Assembly: GCA_945876185.1 (NCBI GenBank)
Contig: CAMCMZ010000002.1
Location: 88,073 to 152,072, forward strand
Length of the DNA: 64,000 nucleotides
Reading direction: 5' to 3'
DNA from: Candidatus Kuenenia stuttgartensis
GTDB lineage: Bacteria; Planctomycetota; UBA11346
The notes beneath the pieces were generated by a model. The model ran no database searches and was not told where the DNA came from. It was given only the letters and a program-made list of their open reading frames with translations. Made by a program: the position numbers and the translations under genes. This document shows positions 56,385 to 64,000 of this stretch, piece after piece. Each line of letters begins with the position of its first letter. Positions within the stretch are counted from its first letter, which is position 1.

Positions 56385-57542
56385 ATGACCGCACCCAGCG
56401 ATGTCCGCCGCAGCGACCTGGAATCGGCGGAGGCTGCCAGTCTGGCGCCCTATGCGATGACCGCAGCGGCGAGCCGGGGCCGCGACCACGCGCACCAGGA
56501 AGATCCCTACCGCACCGCCTTTCAGCGCGACCACGATCGCATCATCCACAGCCGGGCGTTTCGCCGCTTGCAGTACAAGACCCAGGTCTTCCCCAACGAC
56601 GAAGGCGACCTCTTCCGCACCCGGCTGACCCACACGCTGGAGGTGGTGCAGTTGGCGCGCAGCGCCGGGCGGCGGCTGGGACTGAATCCGGATCTCATCG
56701 AATGCGTGGGCCTGGTGCATGACCTCGGCCATCCGCCTTTCGGTCATCGCGGCGAGGCGATGCTGGCGGAACTCATGGCCGACCACGGCGGCTTCGAACA
56801 CAACCGCCAGGCCCTGCGCACGGTCGAGGAACTGGAGGTCCGCTACCCCGACTTTGCGGGCCTGAACCTGACCTACGAGGTGCGCGAAAGCATCGTGAAG
56901 CACGGCAGCGATCGGGATCCCGCCCGCATTCCGCAGCGCTTTCATCCTAGTGACGCCGCACTGTTGGAAGCGCAACTGGTCGACGAGGTCGACTCGATCA
57001 CTTACGACTGCCACGACCTCGATGATGGTCTGCGCGCCGGCTACATCGATCCCGGTGCGGTGCAGGAAGTCCCGCTCTGGCAGGCCGCCTGGCGCGAGGC
57101 CGCCGAAGCCAGCCCGCGCGCCACCGCGCCGAAACTCATCAGCGACCGTGCGCTGCGCATCCTGCTTGACGCGATGCTGGGCGACCTGATCGACACCTCG
57201 CGCGGCCTGCTGGCGGCGAAAGACGTGACGACACTGGCCGACGTGCGCGCCGCGCGCGAACCGCTCATCCAGCCCAGCCCGAGCATGTATGAAGCGAAAA
57301 AAACGCTGGAACGCTGGCTGTTCGCCAACCTCTACCGCCACTGGCAGGTGAACCGCAAGTTTCACCTCGCCCAGCGCATCGTCGCCGACCTGTTCGCCTT
57401 CTTCACCGCCCACCCCGACAGCCTGCCGCCCGAGCACGCCCAGCGCGCCGCCGGCGCCGGCCTGCACCGCGCCGTCGCCGACTACATCGCCGGGATGACC
57501 GACCGGTTCGCCGGGGATGAGCACCGGCGGCTGTGTCGGTGA
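56385..57542 (+). CDS. dgt: Deoxyguanosinetriphosphate triphosphohydrolase-like protein
   Basis: HD domain: FRRLQYKTQVFPNDEGDLFRTRLTHTLEV, LVHDLGHPPFGHRGE. Confidence 0.9.
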   Translation: MTAPSDVRRSDLESAEAASLAPYAMTAAASRGRDHAHQEDPYRTAFQRDHDRIIHSRAFRRLQYKTQVFPNDEGDLFRTRLTHTLEVVQLARSAGRRLGLNPDLIECVGLVHDLGHPPFGHRGEAMLAELMADHGGFEHNRQALRTVEELEVRYPDFAGLNLTYEVRESIVKHGSDRDPARIPQRFHPSDAALLEAQLVDEVDSITYDCHDLDDGLRAGYIDPGAVQEVPLWQAAWREAAEASPRATAPKLISDRALRILLDAMLGDLIDTSRGLLAAKDVTTLADVRAAREPLIQPSPSMYEAKKTLERWLFANLYRHWQVNRKFHLAQRIVADLFAFFTAHPDSLPPEHAQRAAGAGLHRAVADYIAGMTDRFAGDEHRRLCR

Positions 57543-57565
57543 CGTAAGAGCAGAAACCGAACGGC

Positions 57566-58012
57566 ATGCCTGACCTGAGCGATCAGCAATTCGACGCGGC
57601 CTATGACCTTTGGCTGCAAACGGGATGGAATCACAACTACCAGATTTCCGCCGCCGACTTTGCCAGGTCCTGGCGGGCGTCCCTGGTAAAGAAGTGCCTC
57701 GTCGTAAACGGTCAGATGGTCGCCATCGGTCGGGCGAATTCTGACGGAGTCCTCTATTCCATGATTCATGACATCGTCGTCCATGTGGACTGGCGTGGAC
57801 GTGGTCTGGGCCGAAGCATCGTTCTCGAAGTGGTCAATGAACTCCGGGCGATGAAGGTGAAGTCCATCCAATTGATGGCGGCAAAAGGTCAGGCAGGTTT
57901 CTACGAGAAACTTGGCTTCGAGTTTCGTCCAACCGATGGGCCTGGCATGCAATTGAAGAGGATAGCCCTACTGGATGAACCCCCAGCGCACGTCGCGTCT
58001 GGTGATCGATAA
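57566..58012 (+). CDS. GNAT-family N-acetyltransferase
   Basis: IHDIVVHVDWRGRGLGRSIVLEVVNEL, QAGFYEKLGFEFRPTDGPGM. Confidence 0.85.
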   Translation: MPDLSDQQFDAAYDLWLQTGWNHNYQISAADFARSWRASLVKKCLVVNGQMVAIGRANSDGVLYSMIHDIVVHVDWRGRGLGRSIVLEVVNELRAMKVKSIQLMAAKGQAGFYEKLGFEFRPTDGPGMQLKRIALLDEPPAHVASGDR

Positions 58013-58035
58013 AAACTGAAACGACAAAAATCCCC

Positions 58036-59478
58036 ATGCACACCAGCATAACCGCCCATGGCGCCCAAACCGGCCGCCTGTCCACCACCTCCATCCAGGC
58101 CGCGATCGACGCGGTTGCCGCTGACGGCGGCGGTCAGGTGCTGGTGCCACCGGGTGAGTGGCTGACCGGGATGATCCGCTTGAAGGATCGCGTGCGGCTG
58201 CACCTGGATGCCGGTGCGGTGCTGCGCGCCTCGGGCCGGGTCGAGGACTACGCCCAACGCGAGGATCTTGCCCAGGCGCCGTACTGCGACGTCAGCGGGT
58301 CGGGGCACGGGAAGTTCCACCTCATCCTGGCTGATCATTGCCGCGACATCGCGATCACCGGGCTGGGCCGGATCGACGGCAACGGCACCGCCTTTTACAC
58401 CCCCGGCGCGGCGCTGAGCTGGCCGCTGGCGACCGACAATAAACGCCGGATGCGCTCGTGCGTCGAGATCAGCCATTGCACCAATGTCCTGATCGAGGAC
58501 GTGACCATCGGCAACACCTGCAACTGGACGCTGCATCTGCACGAATCCGACATCGTGCGCGTGCGCGGTGTGCGTATCGACAATCCGGGCAACGCGCCCA
58601 ACGCCGACGGCATCGACATTGGCGGCTGCCGCGGCGTCACCATCAGCGACTGCCACATCAACACCTGCGACGATGCGATCTGCCTGAAGACCTATCCGGG
58701 CGGCCGCAGTTGCGAGGATATCGCAGTGAGCAACTGCGTGATCCGCACCCACTGCGTCGCGCTCAAGCTCGGTTGCCTCGAATCCTTCGCCGACATGCGC
58801 AACGTGGTGTTCAGCAACTGCACCGTGCGCGGCAGCCACCGCGCGGTGGGCATCTATTCGCTCCATGGCGGCCACATCGAGAACATCCAGGTCGTGAACG
58901 TGGTCTGCGACACCTGCCTGCCGCTGATGTTCACCCGTCCGATCCATATCGACGTGCGCTGCAAGACTCCCGGCACCGGCCAGGGTTCGATTCGCAACGT
59001 GCTGATCGCCGGACTCACCGCGACCACCACCGGCCGCATCCTGCTGACCGCCGCGCCGGGCTTCACCGCATCCGACATCCGCCTGCGCGACATCACGCTG
59101 CGCTACGTCGCGGTCGATGATCCGGCGATCCGTGGCACGGTGGTCGGCGGCAGCCAGTTTTCCAACGCCAACCCCTGGGCGCGCAGCGAACGTGCTGCGC
59201 TGGTGGCCGAGAACATCCAGGATCTCGACATCCAGGGCTTGAACGTCCGTTGGCCCACGGGTCCGACCCCGAACGCGTGGCGCTTCCCGCAGAAAATGGC
59301 CAATGGCGCTCACGATCTTTATCACCCGTCCGACTGGGGCGAGGACACCGAATTTCCCTTCGCTGCCGTGAGCGCACGCGGCGTGACCGGTGGCCGTCTG
59401 GTCAGTGCCGGGTTGAGCGGGCGTGGTGGTGCCCAGGCGGTGCGCAGTGAACAGTGCCAAGGATTCAGCGTCGTCTGA
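58036..59478 (+). CDS. Glycoside hydrolase family 28-like right-handed beta-helix protein
   Basis: STTSIQAAIDAVAADGGGQVLVPPGEWLTGMIRLKDRVRLHLDAGAVLRAS; NADGIDIGGCRGVTISDCHINTCDDAICLKT. Confidence 0.9.
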   Translation: MHTSITAHGAQTGRLSTTSIQAAIDAVAADGGGQVLVPPGEWLTGMIRLKDRVRLHLDAGAVLRASGRVEDYAQREDLAQAPYCDVSGSGHGKFHLILADHCRDIAITGLGRIDGNGTAFYTPGAALSWPLATDNKRRMRSCVEISHCTNVLIEDVTIGNTCNWTLHLHESDIVRVRGVRIDNPGNAPNADGIDIGGCRGVTISDCHINTCDDAICLKTYPGGRSCEDIAVSNCVIRTHCVALKLGCLESFADMRNVVFSNCTVRGSHRAVGIYSLHGGHIENIQVVNVVCDTCLPLMFTRPIHIDVRCKTPGTGQGSIRNVLIAGLTATTTGRILLTAAPGFTASDIRLRDITLRYVAVDDPAIRGTVVGGSQFSNANPWARSERAALVAENIQDLDIQGLNVRWPTGPTPNAWRFPQKMANGAHDLYHPSDWGEDTEFPFAAVSARGVTGGRLVSAGLSGRGGAQAVRSEQCQGFSVV

Positions 59479-59484
59479 AGCCGT

Positions 59485-60297
59485 TCAGGCGGTGGCGTCG
59501 AGGCCGCCGCCGATCGCCACCGCCGGCGCGTAGGCCCGGCGGGCCTGGTCCGGCTTTGCTGAAATCGGCATCGCTGAGTCCGGATTCGATGCACCGCCGG
59601 GACCACCGTCCTGCTTGCCGCCTTTCAGCTTCGCGGCGGTTTCCTCGCGCTGCTGCTGGCGCGCGGCGGCCTCAATCTGAGAAGCCTGGGACGCGACCGC
59701 CAGATCCTGGGCGGATGGATTGGCCGGAGCGAGCGCAGCCGCACGCACGCGCTGCATCTTGGCGATGGTCGCGGCGGGATCGCGTTCGCTGCCCATGTCG
59801 ATCGAGACCTCGCCGCCGACGGCGTAGCGCTTGCCGTCGGGGCCGGTCTCATAACTGAAACTCGCGGCTCCGGCGAGGCCACCGCCGGCGGCCTGGTGCG
59901 CCGCCTCGTGCGTGCGCACCTCGCGGTCGCGGGCCGCAAGTTCGGCACTTTCCTGCTGCTTGGCGGGTTCCTCGGCGTCGCTGCCGGCGGCTGCGTCGGT
60001 CTTTCCCGCTTTCGCCTGGGCACCCTGGGCCGGTTGGCCGGTTGCCGCGGACTGGCTGGGATCAACCGGCTGCCCGTCCTCACCGGATGGATCGGGAGCG
60101 CTCCGCACCGAGGTCGGTTCCCAGGAATCCGTCCGTCGCTGACCCAGGACGGACGCGTCAGCGGATCCGCTCGACGGTACCGCTGATGATCTGCTGCCCT
60201 GGCGCACCTGCCAAGGATCGCGTTGCACGCTGGTGAGACCCAAGTCCATGGCGGAGGATACCCCGGTATTGCCGCCGATGCCAATCGACATTTCCAT
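59485..60297 (-). CDS. SprA-related putative metalloprotease (CJM1_0395-like)
   Basis: REVRTHEAAHQAAGGGLAGAASFSYETGPDGKRYAVGGEVSIDMG. Confidence 0.8.
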   Translation of the reverse strand: MEMSIGIGGNTGVSSAMDLGLTSVQRDPWQVRQGSRSSAVPSSGSADASVLGQRRTDSWEPTSVRSAPDPSGEDGQPVDPSQSAATGQPAQGAQAKAGKTDAAAGSDAEEPAKQQESAELAARDREVRTHEAAHQAAGGGLAGAASFSYETGPDGKRYAVGGEVSIDMGSERDPAATIAKMQRVRAAALAPANPSAQDLAVASQASQIEAAARQQQREETAAKLKGGKQDGGPGGASNPDSAMPISAKPDQARRAYAPAVAIGGGLDATA

Positions 60298-60299
60298 CT

Positions 60300-62594
60300 T
60301 CACCCCCGCGCCGAGATCCCGTCCACCGCGACGACGCGCTCCTGTCCATCGACACGGCCGAAACGCAGGACCTCGGTCGGACACGCCTGGACGCAGGCGG
60401 AACAGCGCACGCATTCGGGGTCCTGCATGTGGTTTCCCTTGTTGGCGAAATTCATGATGTCGATGCCCTGATGGCAGACGGCGGTGCAGGCATTGCACGA
60501 GATGCACTTCTTCTGCTCGACCACGATGCGGAAGCGGCTGAAGCGGGCGTAGATGTGCATCAGCGCCGCGAGCGGGCAGGCGAAGCGGCACCACACCCGA
60601 CCCGAGTAGGCGAAGTAGAGGCCGGTGCCGAGCGCGCCGGCGAGGAAGAAGTCGACCACCGGTTTCCAACCGTGGAGGAGCGCCTCATGCCCGAGCGCAC
60701 TCGACCAGGCCCAGCCGGTCGACCAGCTCAGCACCCGCAGCACGAACAGCGCGACGGCGATGGCGAGCAGCACCTGGCCAACCAGGTTGAGGCGGTTCCA
60801 AAACCGGCCGTGCGGCATCTTCTGGCGGTGGCGATCGCCCAGCGTCTCGGCCAGGGCGCCGCACGAGCACAGCCAGCCGCAGTAGGCGCCCTTGCCCCAG
60901 CGCCAGACGATGAGCGGGATGATGACGAAGGTCTGGACCAGGCTGATCGCCAGCCACCAGCCCTGCGGCTGGTCGGTGAAGACGTTCCAGACGAAGAGCG
61001 GCCACGCGAGCAAAAATCCATACGCTCGCCAGTATTCGCGCCCGTTGGCGTCGTAGCTGGCGGCGGGAAAGAGGTTGTCGGCCGCCGTCTTCCACCAACC
61101 GCTGTCCCACGCGCCCTGATGCCCCAGCCACGGCAGGATGATCTCGGGCAGCAGGAAGAGAGGCAGGCACTGCACCAGGATCAGGGTCGTGGTTTGCAAT
61201 CGCACGTACGGCGTGCGCCGTCGCCGCATGCGATCGACGCCGAAGACCAGCACGGTCAGGCAGTAGAGCAGTGCAATGAAGAAGCCGATGCCGTTGCTGG
61301 CCGAGGCGGCCACGGTGTAGAGCAGATCGCCGAGCGGTCCGCTCTCTGCCGGCCAACTGATCTCGCGCATGCCTTCAAGCCAATGCCCGGCTGCGACGCT
61401 GGGATTCCACCACGCGTGGCCGAGCAGTCCGAACGCCTTCATGGCGTACAGGGTGGTGACCGCGAGAAAAAACGCGCCGAGTCCCATCCATACGACCGCC
61501 GAGCGTTCGCCCCGGATCGGCACGCCGCTCTTGCGGAAGAACGCGAGCGGAGCCTCACGGCCGATGAGCGCGAGCACCTCATCATTGGGCAGGCGCGCGG
61601 TGGCGCCGCCAGACACGATTTCGACCGCATCGGCGCTGATGCGCTGGAGTTTCGTGCCGAGTTTGAGCGCGAGGCTGCCACCGCCCGGCAGGATGCCGGC
61701 CCCGGCGAGCGCGATGACGCGGGCGGCATTACCGGACTTCGCCTTGGCCAGATCACTGCCACGATGGACCAGGGTCACGCGTGCGCCGGCTTCCGCGCAG
61801 GCGATGGCCGCCTCACAGGCGCTGTCGCCGCCGCCGGCCACCACCAGATCCTGGCCGTGATGATGCTTGGGATCGTGCAGACGGTTGACCACCTTGGGAA
61901 GATCCTCGCCGGGCACGCCCAGGCGGCGGAAGTTTCCGCTGCGGCCGATCGCCACGATCACCCGCCGCGCGAGCACCGGCGCGCTGTCCGGCACCATCAC
62001 CGCGAGCAGCCCGCCGCGACGTTCGACGTGGGTGACGGTGGCGGCGCGCAGCGGCAGGTCGCGGCCGGCGAGCTGCCGTTCGAGTTCCGCCAGCAGATCT
62101 TCCTTCACCGTCGCCGCGACCTGGAGTTCACCGGCTGGCCGCATGTCGACCGGATAGGTGAAGATCGGCTTGCCGGCCGGGAAGTTGGCGAGCGTCGCCA
62201 GGCGCTGGTTCGACTCGAAGATGGCGAAGCGCAGACCGCTGCCGACGAGTTCAACCGCCGCCGCCATGCCGGCCACGCCGCCGCCGATGATCGCCACGTC
62301 GAGCACATCAGCGCCGGCAGCCTGGTTTTCCCCAGCCAATTCGCGCCGGCACCGCTGGGCCGCCTTGGCGCCGGAATCGAGGGCAAACTTCAAGAGCGGC
62401 ACCCCGGTCAGGTCGCCCACCACGTTGAGACCAGGCACGCGGGTACTGCCGTCTGCCGCGACCACCGGCAGGCGTTCCGGTACGCCGGCCGGCCATTGCA
62501 GGTGCAGCCACTGCGCGAAGCGGGTGAAGAGATTGCCCGGCGCTGCTTTTCCAGCCAGCGCGGCGTGACCGGTAGGAGCGGCGATCGTGGTCAT
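60300..62594 (-). CDS. NAD(P)/FAD-dependent oxidoreductase fused to NapH-like membrane polyferredoxin
   Basis: DVAIIGGGVAGMAAAVEL, VVAGGGDSACEAAIACAEAGARVTLVHRG; C-terminal TM segments and CISCNACTAVCHQG...CVRCSACVQACPTEVL. Confidence 0.85.
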   Translation of the reverse strand: MTTIAAPTGHAALAGKAAPGNLFTRFAQWLHLQWPAGVPERLPVVAADGSTRVPGLNVVGDLTGVPLLKFALDSGAKAAQRCRRELAGENQAAGADVLDVAIIGGGVAGMAAAVELVGSGLRFAIFESNQRLATLANFPAGKPIFTYPVDMRPAGELQVAATVKEDLLAELERQLAGRDLPLRAATVTHVERRGGLLAVMVPDSAPVLARRVIVAIGRSGNFRRLGVPGEDLPKVVNRLHDPKHHHGQDLVVAGGGDSACEAAIACAEAGARVTLVHRGSDLAKAKSGNAARVIALAGAGILPGGGSLALKLGTKLQRISADAVEIVSGGATARLPNDEVLALIGREAPLAFFRKSGVPIRGERSAVVWMGLGAFFLAVTTLYAMKAFGLLGHAWWNPSVAAGHWLEGMREISWPAESGPLGDLLYTVAASASNGIGFFIALLYCLTVLVFGVDRMRRRRTPYVRLQTTTLILVQCLPLFLLPEIILPWLGHQGAWDSGWWKTAADNLFPAASYDANGREYWRAYGFLLAWPLFVWNVFTDQPQGWWLAISLVQTFVIIPLIVWRWGKGAYCGWLCSCGALAETLGDRHRQKMPHGRFWNRLNLVGQVLLAIAVALFVLRVLSWSTGWAWSSALGHEALLHGWKPVVDFFLAGALGTGLYFAYSGRVWCRFACPLAALMHIYARFSRFRIVVEQKKCISCNACTAVCHQGIDIMNFANKGNHMQDPECVRCSACVQACPTEVLRFGRVDGQERVVAVDGISARG

Positions 62595-63229
62595 GGCGCA
62601 CTTTCGTGGTGGCTTGGCGCGGTCAGAAATCCTGCCGCGATGGCGGCGGCCAGGTCAGCGGCGTCATCGCAATCGGCGAGCGTGGCTCCCTGACCGTGCG
62701 CCACCCCGGCGGCGTCGAGCCGTTGCCGGCTCGCTGCCAGGATGCGTTCCGTCGACCACGGCAGCGCGTCCTCGGCGATGACCGGCACCACGGCTCGATC
62801 CCGGCAGGCCACGCCCCAATAGCCGCCGTCCTGGGCCGGGCCGAAGGCGATGGGAAAATCCTGCAAAATGTCAGCCAGCTCTGCCAAGTGATCCAGGCGC
62901 AGGCCAGGGCAGTCGGTACCGATCACCACCGCCCGATCAGCCTCGGCGAAACCCCACGCGAAGGCGGCGGCGATACGCGAGCCCAGACCGCCCTCGGGCT
63001 GCGGCCGGCGCGGCAGATGCTCCAGCCCGGTGCCGGTCCAGGCCGAGTCGTCGCCGTGGGTGAGCAGCCGCACCGGCCCGCGCCAGCCCGCCTGCGCGCG
63101 CGCGACGATGGCCAGCAACTGGCGGTAGACCGCGAGCGCTCCGGCGACGCCGATGCCAGCCGCCAACCTCGTCTTCACCCGGCCCAGCTCGGGTGCGCGT
63201 GCGAGGATGACCAGGGCGGCCTCACCCAT
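62591..63229 (-). CDS. TIGR04282/DUF2064-type glycosyltransferase-like protein
   Basis: ALVILARAPELGRVKTRLAAGIG, VVIGTDCPGLRLDHLAE, FGPAQDGGYWGVAC. Confidence 0.85.
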   Translation of the reverse strand: MGEAALVILARAPELGRVKTRLAAGIGVAGALAVYRQLLAIVARAQAGWRGPVRLLTHGDDSAWTGTGLEHLPRRPQPEGGLGSRIAAAFAWGFAEADRAVVIGTDCPGLRLDHLAELADILQDFPIAFGPAQDGGYWGVACRDRAVVPVIAEDALPWSTERILAASRQRLDAAGVAHGQGATLADCDDAADLAAAIAAGFLTAPSHHESAP

Positions 63230-64000
63230 GCGACACCGACGCGGAACAGGTGGTACTTCCCCGACAATGCCTGGCTTCGCTGGCCAGCAGCAGCATCGCC
63301 GGCCAGTGCGCCAGGACCGTCACCCACGGCGTTTCCGTCCAGCCGCCAACCTGGGCCATCCGGATGCCATGCAGCCAGTAGATGCCGGCGCTGGCCGTCC
63401 ACACGGCCAAGGCCCAGGAATGCGTGAACGGCAGCAGCGCGACCAGGACCAGGAAATACCACGGATGCAGGGTCGGCAGGCAGATCAGCAGCAGCGCCAG
63501 CGACCAGGCGACCTTTTCGACCAGGATGGGCGATCCAGGCGGCGTCGCTGACCAGCGCCAGACCAGCCCCAAGCCAGCGACCAGGAGCAACCCCAGCACG
63601 ACGCGCACCGCCTGCTCAACCCAGGCGGGCTCCACGAAGGCGCGCAGCAGCCAGCGCAGGCCGGGATCGAGCACGCCGTGGAAATGCCGATCGCCGCCAA
63701 AAGTGAGGAAGCTCGCGACCAGCCCCGATCCGGCAGCGGCAAACGGCAGGTAGGCGAGCACGGGCAGCAGCAGCACCAGCCACCAGCCGCGCCAGCGCCC
63801 GGCGTGCAGCACCGGCAGCAGGGCGACCACCGCGAACGGCTTGGCGAGGCAGGCGAGCGCGGTCAGTCCGGCCGCGAGCCGATGGCGCACGCTGGCCGCA
63901 GCGTGGAGCGCCAGGAGCAGCAGCACGCACATGATCAGATCGTTGTGCGACTCGCCGCTGCCGAAGATCGCCAGGACCGGATTCCACGCGACGATCACGA
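63222..64000 (-). CDS. Multi-TM membrane glycosyltransferase-like protein (5' end beyond window)
   Basis: Hydrophobic helices; NPVLAIFGSGESHNDLIMCVLLLLAL; LPTLHPWYFLVLVALLPF. Confidence 0.7.
   Translation of the reverse strand, partial: VIVAWNPVLAIFGSGESHNDLIMCVLLLLALHAAASVRHRLAAGLTALACLAKPFAVVALLPVLHAGRWRGWWLVLLLPVLAYLPFAAAGSGLVASFLTFGGDRHFHGVLDPGLRWLLRAFVEPAWVEQAVRVVLGLLLVAGLGLVWRWSATPPGSPILVEKVAWSLALLLICLPTLHPWYFLVLVALLPFTHSWALAVWTASAGIYWLHGIRMAQVGGWTETPWVTVLAHWPAMLLLASEARHCRGSTTCSASVSHG

Noticed and set aside
60429-62693. 754-aa plus-strand ORF
   Set aside because: Antisense shadow of the FAD/polyferredoxin gene.

Overview
This is a GC-rich bacterial chromosomal window with about 45 supportable protein genes. 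It has no rRNA, tRNA or CRISPR that I could recognise. The pilus locus and the dispersed repeats suggest a PVC-type bacterium (Planctomycetota, Verrucomicrobiota or Lentisphaerota), but this is inference only. Housekeeping genes include pheS, uvrD/pcrA, menE-menC-menA, dus, gph, aat, an M3 peptidase, gcvT, metG, rpe and dgt. Accessory content of most interest: (1) a tightly packed minus-strand operon-like cluster (about 8.5-21.8 kb) that combines a chorismate-lyase-like protein, a halogenase-like flavoenzyme, a HemN-like radical SAM protein, a LuxE-like truncated acyl ligase, a LuxC-like acyl reductase, an iron alcohol dehydrogenase, a thioesterase, an SSS/DUF3311 transporter pair and two PQQ-type beta-propellers; I know of no described pathway with this gene set. 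(2) An Akkermansia-like (Amuc_1098-1102 type) pilus operon with a PilM-PilN fusion and tandem GspC/PilP-like paralogues. (3) An aldehyde dehydrogenase-fold protein that has lost its catalytic Cys and Glu. (4) Several intergenic hairpin/repeat families: 9-bp-periodic 'CACAAAGAG' inverted repeats in three copies, TTCA-loop hairpins, hairpin+TCCCAGG modules, a ~107-bp tandem repeat, and an 11-bp G-quadruplex-like repeat at pheS. All functional calls are from reading translated sequence; no database search was run.
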